Below, piece after piece: positions 52,302 through 60,890 of a stretch of DNA of 64,000 nt. Each line of letters opens with the position of its first letter. Position 1 is the first letter of the stretch. A program made the translations under genes and the position numbers. Under the pieces are notes generated by a model that was given only the letters and a program-made list of their open reading frames with translations, had not been told where the DNA came from and did no database searches. The DNA is from an uncultured Verrucomicrobiota bacterium (GTDB taxonomy: Bacteria; Verrucomicrobiota; Verrucomicrobiia; Opitutales; Opitutaceae): NCBI GenBank assembly GCA_903898675.1, contig CAIUGM010000008.1, positions 62,001 to 126,000 of the forward strand, in the 5' to 3' direction.

Positions 52302-53567
52302 TCATTGTGCCGGCACCTTCGCCGCCAGCACCCCCGTCAGTACCTCCCGCGCGGCGGACAGCTGCTCGTCCTCGATGCGGTCGAAGCCGAAGCGTTCGTT
52401 GAATTCCGCCGGGGCGGACAGGTCCGGGCGCGCCTGCTGGAGGCGGAGTTTGCTGTCGTCGTCCGCCGAGACCTCCAGTTCCACCTGGGGCGTGATGCCC
52501 TTCTCGTGAATGGTGACCCCGCTCGGCGTGTAATAGCGCGCCGTGGTCAGGCGGAGGCCCTCGCCGTTCTGCAGCTCGAGGATCGTCTGCACCGAACCCT
52601 TGCCGAAGGTCTTCTCGCCGACGATCACCGCGCGCTTCGTGTCCTTCATCGCCCCGGAGACGATCTCGGCGGCACTGGCGGTGCCGCCATTGACGAGGAT
52701 GGCGACGGGGTAGGTCCGCGGCTGATGGCCGCCGGTGGCCTTGAAGTTCTCGCGCGACTCCGGCGTGCGGCCCTGCGTGTAGGCGATCAGCTCGCCCTTC
52801 TCAAAGAACTCATTGCAGACGTCGATCGCCGCATCGAGCAATCCGCCCGGGTTGTTGCGCAGGTCGATGACCAGCGCCTTCAGGCCCTGCTGTTCCAGGC
52901 CCTCGAGAGCCGCGGTGAATTCGTCGCCGGTGCGCTCGCTGAACTGGGTGATCTGCACGTAGCCGATGCCGTCCGGGCCCATCGCGGCGTTGCGCACGCT
53001 GTCGAGGCGGATGCTCTCGCGCTTGAGCTTGAAATCGATCGTCCGGTTCTGGCTCGGCCGGTAGGCCGTGATCACCACCTCGGTGTCGGGTTTGCCCCGG
53101 ACCAGCCGGACGGTCTTTTCCACCGTCGGGTTTTCCAGGACCTTGCCGTCGATCTTCACGATCCGGTCGCCGTGCCGCATGCCGGCCCGCTCCGCCGGGG
53201 TGCCGGCGATGGGCGCGACCACCACGATCTGGCCCTCGCGCTGTTCCACCTGCATGCCAACGCCGCCGAAGGCATTGCTCAATTCCTCCTCGGTTTCCTG
53301 GTACTGGTCCGCCCGCAGAAACTGCGAATGCGGGTCGAGCGTGCCGACCATGCCGTCCAGCGCCGTGCGGGTCAGGTCGTCGTAACCCGCCGGGGCGTCG
53401 CCGACGTAGTTTTCCTTCACCAGCTGCATGACATCGCGGAAATAGCGGACGTTTTTATCGCGCTCGCGGTCCGGCCACCAGCTGGGGGCGCCCGAGTGGG
53501 CGGCAACCTGGGCCACACCGTAGCCGACCAGCACGGCGGCCACGATTGCGAAAAAGTGTTTGAGCAT
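52302..53567 (-). CDS. C-terminal processing peptidase (S41 family)
   Basis: 421 residues. It has an N-terminal signal or anchor (about 1-22), a PDZ domain (about 100-175, GVGMQVEQREGQIVVVAPI), and the S41 catalytic core with Ser298 in NGGTASAAEI and Lys323 in EKTFGKGSVQ, exactly 25 residues apart as in the family. It degrades or trims proteins from their C-termini in the periplasm. The ATG at 53567 is 34 bases from the divergent MidA-type start, so the promoters overlap. tsaD follows 97 bases downstream. Confidence 0.95.
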   Translation of the reverse strand: MLKHFFAIVAAVLVGYGVAQVAAHSGAPSWWPDRERDKNVRYFRDVMQLVKENYVGDAPAGYDDLTRTALDGMVGTLDPHSQFLRADQYQETEEELSNAFGGVGMQVEQREGQIVVVAPIAGTPAERAGMRHGDRIVKIDGKVLENPTVEKTVRLVRGKPDTEVVITAYRPSQNRTIDFKLKRESIRLDSVRNAAMGPDGIGYVQITQFSERTGDEFTAALEGLEQQGLKALVIDLRNNPGGLLDAAIDVCNEFFEKGELIAYTQGRTPESRENFKATGGHQPRTYPVAILVNGGTASAAEIVSGAMKDTKRAVIVGEKTFGKGSVQTILELQNGEGLRLTTARYYTPSGVTIHEKGITPQVELEVSADDDSKLRLQQARPDLSAPAEFNERFGFDRIEDEQLSAAREVLTGVLAAKVPAQ

Positions 53568-53601
53568 GGCTTTAAGTGGAAGCAAATGCTTCAGTTGGCA
53601 A

Positions 53602-54588
53602 ATGGGTTCCTCCTCCGACTTTTTTGAAATCTTCGCCACTGAGCCGACTGCGGCCCAAGGCGTCTCCTTCGCCCGCTTCATGGAGCTGGCCATGTACCAC
53701 CCGACGGCCGGGTATTACACGCGGGACTTCAAGCGGGTCGGGCGGGACAACAAGGCGGATTTTTTCACCTCGACCACCTTCAGCCCCGTGTTTGGCGAGC
53801 TCGTGGCCGCCGCGGTCGTCAAGCTGCTCGCCCCGGCCGCGCCGGCCGACTTCGTCTTTGTGGAGATCGGCGCCGAGCCCGGCGGCGGCATCCTGCGCGA
53901 CGTGGCCCACCCGTTTGCCAGCTACCAGATCATTTCCCTGGGCCAGCCGTTCACCCTGCCGGACCGCGCGGTGGTGTTCTCCAACGAGCTCTTCGACGCC
54001 CAGCCGTTTCACCGCGTCGTCTGGCGCGAAGGCCGCTGGCGCGAACTCGGGGTGGCCCTGACCGGCCGCACCCTGCGCGAAGTCGAACTGCCGGAATTGT
54101 CGCCCGAGCTGGCCGCTCACGCCGACCGCCTGCCCAAATCCTCCGCCGAGGGTTACCACATCGATCTGCCACTGCGCACGATCCCGATTCTGGAGCGCAT
54201 TGTCGGCCCGAAGTGGAGCGGTCTGTTTGTGGCCTTTGATTATGGCAAATACTGGCAGGAACTGGTGGAGAATCTTCCCGCGGGCACCGGCCGCACCTAT
54301 CACCGCCAGAAAATGGGCAGCGATCTGCTCGCGCGGCCCGGCAAACAGGACCTGACCTGCCATATCTGCTGGGACTGGCTGGAGGACGGCCTCGTCCGGG
54401 CCGGGTTTGGCGAGTCCCGGGTGGACTCACAGGAGAGCTTTTTCATGCACCATGCCCAAAAAACCCTGGCCGCGATCACGGCGGCCGAAGCGGGCAGTTT
54501 CAGCCTCCGGAAACGGATGCTCATGCAGCTGATGCACCCGGCCAACATGGGGCAGAAGTTTCAGGCACTCTATGCTTTACGCAAGTAG
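53602..54588 (+). CDS. MidA/NDUFAF7-type SAM-dependent methyltransferase
   Basis: 328 residues. The defining MELAMYHPTAGYYTRD opens the domain. FVEIGAEPGGGILRDV binds SAM, and FSNELFDAQPFHRV and FVAFDYGKYW match the family core. Mitochondrial NDUFAF7 methylates an arginine of complex I; bacterial substrates are unproven. ATG at 53602 was preferred; an ATG at 53566 overlaps the divergent protease start. rpmB follows 86 bases downstream, probably with its own promoter. Confidence 0.9.
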   Translation: MGSSSDFFEIFATEPTAAQGVSFARFMELAMYHPTAGYYTRDFKRVGRDNKADFFTSTTFSPVFGELVAAAVVKLLAPAAPADFVFVEIGAEPGGGILRDVAHPFASYQIISLGQPFTLPDRAVVFSNELFDAQPFHRVVWREGRWRELGVALTGRTLREVELPELSPELAAHADRLPKSSAEGYHIDLPLRTIPILERIVGPKWSGLFVAFDYGKYWQELVENLPAGTGRTYHRQKMGSDLLARPGKQDLTCHICWDWLEDGLVRAGFGESRVDSQESFFMHHAQKTLAAITAAEAGSFSLRKRMLMQLMHPANMGQKFQALYALRK

Positions 54589-54674
54589 AGCGACCCTGGT
54601 GATGGTTTTCCAAATTTCCCTTGCTAAGACGACGAGCCGTCCTTTACTCCTGACCCTTTAACTCAAGAAACACC

Positions 54675-54905
54675 ATGGCACGAATTTGCGCAATCACCGG
54701 CAGACGCCCCACCAAGGGCAAAATCATCCACCGTAAAGGTCAGTCGAAGAAGAGCGGCGGCATCGGCACGCACATCACGACGCTGACCCCCCGCTTGTTC
54801 CGCCCGAACCTGCAGTGGATCCGCGTCAAGCTGCCCAACGGCGGCACGAAGCGCATGTGGGTCTCCGTCAAGGCCATCAAGGCCGGCCTCGTCCAGAAGG
54901 TCTGA
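54675..54905 (+). CDS. rpmB: Ribosomal protein bL28
   Basis: 76 residues. MARICAITGRRPTKGKIIHRKGQ, then KSGGIGTHITTLTPRLFRPNLQ and VSVKAIKAGL are typical of bL28. It is part of the large ribosomal subunit. No zinc CxxC motif, so it is the C-minus form. A terminator lies 23 bases after the stop. rpmG is not adjacent. Confidence 0.97.
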   Translation: MARICAITGRRPTKGKIIHRKGQSKKSGGIGTHITTLTPRLFRPNLQWIRVKLPNGGTKRMWVSVKAIKAGLVQKV

Positions 54906-54928
54906 GGAATTCCTCCCACCCTTCCCCA

Positions 54929-54956
54929 AGCCCGCCGCGCAAGCTGCGGGTTTTTT
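54929..54956 (+). terminator. Intrinsic terminator after rpmB
   Basis: AGCCCGC pairs with GCGGGTT (one G-T) around a 10-base loop, followed by TTTTTT. Confidence 0.88.
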
Positions 54957-54960
54957 CATT

Positions 54961-55023
54961 TGTAGGGCCGGCGCTTGCTGCCGTGCCGGGCGTAGCCCGC
55001 AGGTGGCAGCGCTATCCGGCAGC
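54961..55023. repeat. REP-like element, family D, copy 2
   Basis: TGTAGGGCCGGCGCTTGC at 54961-54978 matches the left arm of the element at 9670 with one change. The right half is degraded (GGCAGCGC at 55005-55012, then CGGCAGCGCC). It runs into the 3' end of the acetyltransferase gene. Confidence 0.6.
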
Positions 55024-55302
55024 GCCCAAGAGATCCCGATACTCCTCATGCCGCTCGATGAACTTCGCCACATAGGAGCACGCCGGCACGACCGTGCGGC
55101 CCTGCGCCCGCGCGTCAGCCAGCGCCGCCCGCACAAGTTTTTCCGCAATCCCGCGGCCGCGCAGCTCGGGCGGCACCAGCGTGTGGGTGAAAATCATCCG
55201 CTTCCCCTCCAGCACGTATTCGCAAATGGACAAATGCCCGTCGACCAGCAGCTCGTAACGGCTTGCGGCCATGTTGTGCCGGACCGTGACCGCCGCATCC
55301 AT
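55012..55302 (-). CDS. Small GNAT-like N-acetyltransferase (YidJ/NATD1 type)
   Basis: 96 residues. ELLVDGHLSICEYVLEGK, FTHTLVPPELRGRGIAEKLV and PACSYVAKFIERHEEY give the compact acetyl-CoA-binding fold of this subfamily. Its ATG overlaps the murJ stop by one base (TGATG), so it is translationally coupled to murJ. The substrate is unknown. It is the last gene of the fmdB-murJ operon. Confidence 0.9.
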   Translation of the reverse strand: MDAAVTVRHNMAASRYELLVDGHLSICEYVLEGKRMIFTHTLVPPELRGRGIAEKLVRAALADARAQGRTVVPACSYVAKFIERHEEYRDLLGAAG

Positions 55303-56879
55303 CAGCCGGCCTCCGGCTTGGCCGCGAATCGCGTGCGCAGTTTTTTGAAAAGGGCCTCGAGATCCTCGCGACCCTCGATCTTGAGCATCCAGAGCAAGGC
55401 GCCGTAGAGCGCGCACGCGGCCGGGATCAAACCGACGACCTCCACCAGGTCGCGCGCCTTGCCGCCGAGTGGCAGCAGGGCCACCAGCTGCGTCCCGCCC
55501 CACACCGCCAGGGCCATGACCGCCGTGGCGGTGAGAATCCGGCCCACGCTCGGCAGCAGCAAACCGAGGCCCATGCCCGGCAGTTGCCCGGCGAGCGCCC
55601 GGTGCAGCAGCCAGGTCTGGGCGATGATCGCCACCGTGCTGGCGAGCACCAGGCCGGCCGCGCCCAGCCAGCGCATGAGGAGCAGGCTGAGCCCCAGGTT
55701 GATCAGAAAGTCGACCGTGGCGACGCGCACCGGCGCCTTCGTGTTCTTCACAGCGTAGAACGCCCGGACCGTCAGGTTGACCACCGAGAAGAACGGCAGG
55801 CCGAGCGCATAAATCGCCAGCAGCGGCGCCATGGCCTGTGTATCGGCGGCGGTGAAGTTGTGCCGCTCAAACAGCAGCCGCACGATCGGTTCGCTCAGCA
55901 GGGCGAGTCCCGCCGCCGCCGGCACGTTGATGAGCAAAATCAGGCGGACGCCCTTGCGGAAGTCCTGCGCGAGTCCGTCGAAGTTGCGCTCGACCGCATG
56001 CTTGGTCAGGAGCGGGTAAACCACCGTCGAAACCGCAATGGCAAACACCCCGATGGGCAGCTCCATCAGCCGGTTCGCGTAGAACATCAGCGTGCCCGCC
56101 GAGTCGTTGATCGAGAAGGCCAGCATGCTCGAGACATAGGAATTGACCTGGTAGATCGCGGTGCCCCACAGGCCGGGCGTCATCAGCAGCGCGATTTCCC
56201 GCACCCGGGGCGAAAGGCCGAGGTCGAATTGCGGCCGCCAGCCTTCGCCGCGGATGAGCGCCGCCGCCGGCACCGCCATCTGCAGGAAGCCGCCGACCAG
56301 CACGCCGGCGCACAGCCAGTGGATTTCGCCCAGCGGCGTGGCGGAGAAATGCAGGCCCGCGCCGCCGAGGGTGGCGATCATCGACAGGTTGAGCCAGATC
56401 GGCGAGAGCGCCGGCTCGAGGAAGCGGTGGAACACCTGCAGCGTGGCGCTGAACGCCGCCGCGAGACAGACGAAGATCAGGTAGGGCACGAGGATCACCG
56501 TCAGGTCGGCGAGCAGGTACCACTTGTCGTCGTGGCCCGGCAGCCGCCGCGACTGGCTGAAGACCAGCATGAAGACGGCCGCGAGTCCGCCCGTGATGAC
56601 GAGCAGCCAGCTCGCCACCTTGTTCAGCAGGGCAAACGCGCCCGGCCGGCCGTGCTCGTGCAGCTCATGCTGCAGGTTCGGCAGAAAGGCCGCCGCCAGC
56701 GCGCCCTCGCCCAGCAGCCGGCGGAAAAGGTTCGGCAACCGGAAGGCCGAGAGAAAGGCCGTGTTGAGGACGCTCGCCCCGAAAATCGCGGCGCCCAGCT
56801 GGTCGCGGATCAGCCCCAGGACGCGCGAAACGACCGTGAGCAGCGAGACGAGGCCGATATTCTTTAAGTTTTTCGACAC
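55302..56879 (-). CDS. murJ: Lipid II flippase MurJ
   Basis: 525 residues, about 14 hydrophobic helices. NIGLVSLLTVVSRVLGLIRD, AFRLPNLFRRLLGEGALAAAFLP and FYANRLMELPIGVFAIAVSTV are MurJ/MviN signatures, including the arginines in the central cavity. It flips lipid II for peptidoglycan synthesis across the inner membrane. It lies 30 bases after the unknown gene at 56910 and overlaps the GNAT start, forming the core of an operon. Confidence 0.96.
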   Translation of the reverse strand: MSKNLKNIGLVSLLTVVSRVLGLIRDQLGAAIFGASVLNTAFLSAFRLPNLFRRLLGEGALAAAFLPNLQHELHEHGRPGAFALLNKVASWLLVITGGLAAVFMLVFSQSRRLPGHDDKWYLLADLTVILVPYLIFVCLAAAFSATLQVFHRFLEPALSPIWLNLSMIATLGGAGLHFSATPLGEIHWLCAGVLVGGFLQMAVPAAALIRGEGWRPQFDLGLSPRVREIALLMTPGLWGTAIYQVNSYVSSMLAFSINDSAGTLMFYANRLMELPIGVFAIAVSTVVYPLLTKHAVERNFDGLAQDFRKGVRLILLINVPAAAGLALLSEPIVRLLFERHNFTAADTQAMAPLLAIYALGLPFFSVVNLTVRAFYAVKNTKAPVRVATVDFLINLGLSLLLMRWLGAAGLVLASTVAIIAQTWLLHRALAGQLPGMGLGLLLPSVGRILTATAVMALAVWGGTQLVALLPLGGKARDLVEVVGLIPAACALYGALLWMLKIEGREDLEALFKKLRTRFAAKPEAG

Positions 56880-56909
56880 AGCCTCGGGCCGGAAAGGACG
56901 CCGGGCGGT

Positions 56910-57626
56910 TTACTGCACGGCCAGCTTCAGGGTGCTGCCCTCGATCGCCACGGAGTTCAATTTGGCCCAGGCCGCGCGGACGTCGTCCGGCGCCTTTTCG
57001 TGCGCGGTGATGTACGCGACCAAGGGAGCGGCGGCGGCCGGCAGCAGGTGCACCGGGCAGGAACCGAGATAGACCGTCTCCGGCGCAAACACGTAGCCAT
57101 CGCCCTCGCGACGGAAACCGCCGGTCGCCTGCACCGTGACATCGGTCGCCAGGCCGTACCAGTTCAGCGTGCATTTCATGCCAATCTGCAGCTTGCCGTC
57201 CACGATGCGGAAATTGGGCGCGGCCGGAATCACGAAGCCCTCGAGTGGCGGGGTCGTGGGCTTGGCGGGAGCAGCGCCCGGTTTCGCCGGCGCGGCGGGA
57301 GTGGCGGGCTTGGCGGCGGGCGCGGGCTGGGCGATCGTGGCGGCCCAGGCGTTCAACTCCTCCTCCACGAGGTGCACGCTGGTGCCCGCGAGAAATTGCT
57401 TCTGCTTGGCCTGCCAGGCCCGGCTCTTCGCGTTGCTCTCCGCGCCGGGCATGAAATAGACGACACCGCGGGCGGTCTCCTTCGGCTTCTCCTTCAGGAG
57501 GACCACGGGCTTGAAGACCAGAAAGACGCACGCCACCACGATGCCGAGCAGCAGGCCCAAAATCGCCCCGAAGATAACCTCGAGGAGACTCGGACCATAA
57601 AGGGCTTTTTCAATTTTTCTGGCCAT
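56910..57626 (-). CDS. Membrane-anchored protein of unknown function
   Basis: 238 residues. One membrane helix (about 16-38, LLEVIFGAILGLLLGIVVACVFLVF) is followed by an exposed domain with a Pro/Ala/Lys linker (about 102-127). The C-terminal part (NFRIVDGKLQIGMKCTLNWYGL to VYLGSCPVHLLPAA) has strands resembling no family I recognise. It sits 11 bases after fmdB and 30 before murJ, on the same strand, so a role at the envelope is possible. The linker is unlike the heptamer-derived peptides elsewhere. Confidence 0.75.
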   Translation of the reverse strand: MARKIEKALYGPSLLEVIFGAILGLLLGIVVACVFLVFKPVVLLKEKPKETARGVVYFMPGAESNAKSRAWQAKQKQFLAGTSVHLVEEELNAWAATIAQPAPAAKPATPAAPAKPGAAPAKPTTPPLEGFVIPAAPNFRIVDGKLQIGMKCTLNWYGLATDVTVQATGGFRREGDGYVFAPETVYLGSCPVHLLPAAAAPLVAYITAHEKAPDDVRAAWAKLNSVAIEGSTLKLAVQ

Positions 57627-57637
57627 GGCAGCGGGTA

Positions 57638-57898
57638 TTATTTGGCGGCGGTCGGGGCCGCCGGTTTGGTTTCGGTGGACTTGGCGGGAGAGGGGCTGTC
57701 AGCCGATCCGGACTTCTTCTTGTAATCGGTGATATAAAAGCCGGTGCCCTTGAAAATCAGGCCGGCGCCGCCGCCCACCTTGCGCTTGAGGGCGCGCTTC
57801 CTGCAGGTCGGGCACACCTTGAGCGGTTCATCCTTCATCGACTGAAATGCCTCCATTTCGTGGCCGCATTTGGTGCAGATGTATTCGTAGGTTGGCAT
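57638..57898 (-). CDS. FmdB-family zinc ribbon protein
   Basis: 86 residues. MPTYEYICTKCGHEMEAFQS with a second CPTC pair gives zinc ligands Cys8, Cys11, Cys29 and Cys32. The C-terminus is a disordered Ser/Pro/Ala/Lys tail. FmdB-like proteins are regulatory or unknown. First gene of a minus-strand operon with the 56910 gene, murJ and the GNAT gene. The upstream ATG (five codons earlier) is less typical. Confidence 0.92.
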   Translation of the reverse strand: MPTYEYICTKCGHEMEAFQSMKDEPLKVCPTCRKRALKRKVGGGAGLIFKGTGFYITDYKKKSGSADSPSPAKSTETKPAAPTAAK

Positions 57899-57980
57899 CC
57901 GGAAAGTGACCAACGGTATGATTTGGCCCGCGCGGCTTGGCGAGTCTGTTCTTGGCGGGTCCGAATGGAGTTAAAGCACT

Positions 57981-58038
57981 ATGGGCGCAGCATCGGCCGT
58001 CGCCAAGCCTATGGCCCGACAAGAGTCTGCGCCCCTAC
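57981..58038. repeat. Inverted repeat, family E (GGGCGCAG...CTGCGCCC), copy 1
   Basis: TGGGCGCAG at 57982-57990 pairs with CTGCGCCCC at 58027-58035, with TAC following. A shorter version with the same ends lies at 60822. It is in the gap between fmdB and the polyprenyl synthase gene. Confidence 0.6.
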
Positions 58039-58109
58039 CCAGAGCTTTCCAAACCCCGTCCAAAATCCGTTTGCCAACCCGGGGTGCCCGCCAAACTGTG
58101 GCCGTCCCG

Positions 58110-59057
58110 ATGGATTTTTCCGCCCAGTTCGAGCACTACCGCCTGCAAGTGGAACGGGGGCTGGACGAATTGACGCCTCCAGCAGGCACCCGGCCGGCCC
58201 GCCTGCACGAGGCCATGCGGTACAGCCTGCTGGCCGGCGGCAAACGCCTGCGGCCGGTGCTGGTCCTTGCCGCCGCCGACCTGTTCGCCGCGGCCGGTTT
58301 AGATCCCCAATCAAAAATCCACGACCCCCGGCCGGCCCAATCGACCGGCTCAGGGCGGTCAGTGGATCCACTGGCCGCCGCCGTCGCCGTGGAGTGCATC
58401 CACACCTACTCGCTGATCCACGACGACCTGCCGTGCATGGACAACGACGACCTGCGCCGCGGCCGGCCCACCGCCCACAAGCAGTTCGATGAGGCCACCG
58501 CCCTGCTCGCCGGCGACGCCCTGCTCACCCTCGCCTTCCAGTTGCTCGGCCGGCACTACGCGGAACACCCCGCCCTGTGCGCCGCGCTGGCCCGCGCAAT
58601 CGCCGACGCCGCCGGCAGCGAAAAACTGATCGGCGGCCAGATGGCGGACCTGCTGGCGGAGAAAAAATCCAACGCCACGGCGGGCGAGCTGGAATACATC
58701 CACCTTAATAAAACCGCGGCCATGCTGAGTGTTTCGCTCGTCGCCGGCGGACTCTGCGGCGGCGCCACCGCGACGCAACTCGCCGCGCTCCACGACACCG
58801 GCCGCCACCTCGGCCTGGCTTTCCAGATCATGGATGACATCCTCGACGCCACCGCCGACACGGCGACGCTCGGGAAGACCGCGGGCAAGGACGCCAAGGC
58901 GGGCAAGACAACCTACGTCAGCCTGCACGGGCTCGAGGCCTCGCGGAAATTCTCCCGGCAGCACACCGAGGCCGCGATCGCCGCCCTGGCCGCGCTGCCG
59001 GGCGACCAGTCATTCCTCCGGGTGCTGATCGAGTCGATGGCCGTCCGCTCCAACTGA
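58110..59057 (+). CDS. ispA: Polyprenyl (farnesyl/geranylgeranyl) diphosphate synthase
   Basis: 315 residues. The first aspartate-rich motif is DDLPCMDNDD and the second is DDILD in FQIMDDILDAT. GGKRLRPVL and the Lys/Gln sites are present. It condenses IPP with allylic diphosphates. An extra stretch (about residues 65-85, PQSKIHDPRPAQ...) precedes the normal AVAVECIHTYSLIHDD segment and coincides with a heptamer repeat. The ATG at 58110 is the family start. The next gene follows 9 bases after the stop. Chain length cannot be fixed by sequence alone. Confidence 0.94.
   Translation: MDFSAQFEHYRLQVERGLDELTPPAGTRPARLHEAMRYSLLAGGKRLRPVLVLAAADLFAAAGLDPQSKIHDPRPAQSTGSGRSVDPLAAAVAVECIHTYSLIHDDLPCMDNDDLRRGRPTAHKQFDEATALLAGDALLTLAFQLLGRHYAEHPALCAALARAIADAAGSEKLIGGQMADLLAEKKSNATAGELEYIHLNKTAAMLSVSLVAGGLCGGATATQLAALHDTGRHLGLAFQIMDDILDATADTATLGKTAGKDAKAGKTTYVSLHGLEASRKFSRQHTEAAIAALAALPGDQSFLRVLIESMAVRSN
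58302..58336. repeat. Heptamer array inside the polyprenyl synthase gene
   Basis: Four to five 7-base units (GATCCCC, AATCAAA and relatives) in register at 58302-58336. They coincide with an insertion that has no counterpart between the LAAADLF region and the AVECIH helix of the enzyme. Confidence 0.7.
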
Positions 59058-59066
59058 CCCCAGCCG

Positions 59067-59567
59067 ATGGCCGGACAACAGCAGGACTACATCCTCCGCC
59101 AGATCGAGCTGCTCGGACGCTTCGCCGCCCGCCTGCGGCGGAAGGGAAAGCCACTGGACGACAAGGACCGGCTCGAACTGAACGAAACCCTCCTGCTGGC
59201 GCTGCACCTGCAGGAACAGAATTTCGGGATGCCGGCGGCCAAATTCCTGAGCCTGACGGCGGACGAGCAGGTCGCCGCCCTCCGCAAGGGGGAATCCACG
59301 GCCGACGGCCAGGCCCGTTGCCTCGTCTATGCCACGATCCTGAAGGAAACGGCGGTGCTCTACGCGTTTCGCGACAACGAGGATCTCGCACTCGGCGCCC
59401 GCCAGCTCGCGCTTTACCTCGCACTCTCGCTGGCCCTGGAGCCGCCGACTGATGGACGGGCCGTCCACGCCTTGATCGATGAGCTTCGCGCCGACCTGGG
59501 CGAAGCCGGCCTGCACGCACCCACCCGGGAACTGCTCGGACAGTTCGAGCAATCCCGGCCCGCCTGA
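59067..59567 (+). CDS. Helical protein of unknown function, possibly DUF6483-like
   Basis: 166 residues, almost all helical. The opening DYILRQIELLGRFAARLRRKGK resembles the N-terminal helix of small DUF6483-type proteins. The rest has helical pairs with no catalytic motif. It starts 9 bases after the polyprenyl synthase stop, so it is cotranscribed with it. A link to isoprenoid metabolism is not supported. The family match is tentative. Confidence 0.72.
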   Translation: MAGQQQDYILRQIELLGRFAARLRRKGKPLDDKDRLELNETLLLALHLQEQNFGMPAAKFLSLTADEQVAALRKGESTADGQARCLVYATILKETAVLYAFRDNEDLALGARQLALYLALSLALEPPTDGRAVHALIDELRADLGEAGLHAPTRELLGQFEQSRPA

Positions 59568-59653
59568 GCCAGCCCCGGCGCTGATCGCTTCGCCTGGCAG
59601 CGATGGACACGGCGGAAAGAACCCGACCGGGCTGGAGCGGTTTCAGAAAAGAT

Positions 59654-59730
59654 GTAGCCGCGTTGGAGCTTGGCTACAACGTGGTCGGCCGCGATCAAAC
59701 CCAAGCTTTCGCAGACTCAAGCGCGGCTAC
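59654..59730. repeat. REP-like inverted repeat, family B, copy 3
   Basis: GTAGCCGCGTTGGAG (59654-59668) through TACAACGTGGTCGG to TTTCGCAGACTCAAG and GCGGCTAC (ending 59730). The outer flanks GAGCGGTTT and AAACCGCTTT are themselves inverted. Same word order as 10881-10960. Confidence 0.88.
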
Positions 59731-59748
59731 CGCAAGATTTAAACCGCT

Positions 59749-60732
59749 TTAATGCTTCGGCGGAACCACGGTCAGCCCGTCGAGCAATTCGGTGATATCG
59801 TCCGCCACCTCGGCGTAATTCTTTTCGGTGGCCCAGCCGCGCAGCTGCACCGCGCCCTCGGGTCCGCTGTAGAAATAACCGTGGTTGAGATAGGCCACCC
59901 CCTCGACGCGCGCGGTGAATTGCAGCTCGGCCATCTGGACCGTGCCGCGGTATTTGGCCCCGCGTTTCTTCACGGTCACGGACTCCGCCCCGTCCTGCGC
60001 GGTCTTGAGCACGGCCGCCTCGATGTCACCACCCTCGATCGCATGTTCCTCCGCGATGAACTGCGCCTCGGCCTTGCGGTCGGGCCGCAGGAAATTGAAC
60101 ACGCCCGGCTCCTGGTCGGAGGGATCGCGATACCACTGCGCGGCATCATAGCGCAGCCGGAAGTTCCCGGCCCCCAGCTCGCGCCAGCGTTCGTTCTGTT
60201 GCACCACGCGGGCATCGGTGTAGCCGGGCCGCAGCTGGATCGACTCAAACAGCCGCGCGCCGTGGGCCGCCCCGGGGCCCGGCTCCGGCCACTCGGCGCT
60301 GAAGACATAGAGGGAGGAACCAATCACCACGAGCCGCACCTCGCGCACCGTCCCCTCCCGATGCTGGGCAATGACGAGCCGCTCGCCCGCGAAGGGCCCG
60401 AGCACATAGGCTTCGTGCCGCCGGATCTCACCGGGTCGCGAACGCAGCAACTCGGCCTCGGATTTTTCGTAGAGTCCCGCCTCTGCCCCGGGCTGCAGGG
60501 CGAGCGGATAGGTGAAGCGCACCAGCAGGAAATGCTCCCCGGCCAGCTCCGCGAAATACCGGCGGGCCCGAACATCCCCCTGGGGCGAAGGCGTGAGCAC
60601 CGCATCGGTCGACGGCGGCGCCGGGAACTGCGCTTCCACCGCCCAGTCGGCGGCGGCCAGCGGTGACTCATCCGCCCACAGCAGCCCGGTGCCCGGAAAA
60701 AGAGCGCAGATAATGCCGAGTAGTCGCCGCAT
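59749..60732 (-). CDS. Exported protein of unknown function
   Basis: 327 residues with a signal peptide (about 1-20, MRRLLGIICALFPGTGLLWA). The mature part looks like two related alpha/beta domains (for example FTYPLALQPGAEAG and FRLRYDAAQWYRDP). It ends in NHGYFYSGPEGAVQLRGWA and a helix. The arrangement recalls lipoprotein-like domains used for substrate or surface binding, but no family is recognised. ATG at 60732 gives the signal peptide. It lies 158 bases after tpiA on the same strand with a repeat between. Confidence 0.7.
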   Translation of the reverse strand: MRRLLGIICALFPGTGLLWADESPLAAADWAVEAQFPAPPSTDAVLTPSPQGDVRARRYFAELAGEHFLLVRFTYPLALQPGAEAGLYEKSEAELLRSRPGEIRRHEAYVLGPFAGERLVIAQHREGTVREVRLVVIGSSLYVFSAEWPEPGPGAAHGARLFESIQLRPGYTDARVVQQNERWRELGAGNFRLRYDAAQWYRDPSDQEPGVFNFLRPDRKAEAQFIAEEHAIEGGDIEAAVLKTAQDGAESVTVKKRGAKYRGTVQMAELQFTARVEGVAYLNHGYFYSGPEGAVQLRGWATEKNYAEVADDITELLDGLTVVPPKH

Positions 60733-60821
60733 CCGGTCGTAGTTAATCCGAACTGCTTCCAAGGCGGCAAGCCCGCAAGAGTCGGGACGACGATGACCTG
60801 AAATCCGCCGGTTTCCCACAG

Positions 60822-60847
60822 AGGGGCGCAGGCTTGCTGCGCCCCTA
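60822..60847. repeat. Inverted repeat, family E, copy 2
   Basis: AGGGGCGCAG and CTGCGCCCCT face each other across six bases (GCTTG-type centre). It lies 44 bases after the tpiA stop and could also serve as a terminator hairpin, though no T-run follows. Confidence 0.7.
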
Positions 60848-60890
60848 CCCCCTTTAATCCGGCCAAACCAAAGCGACTTGGCGAACCTGA

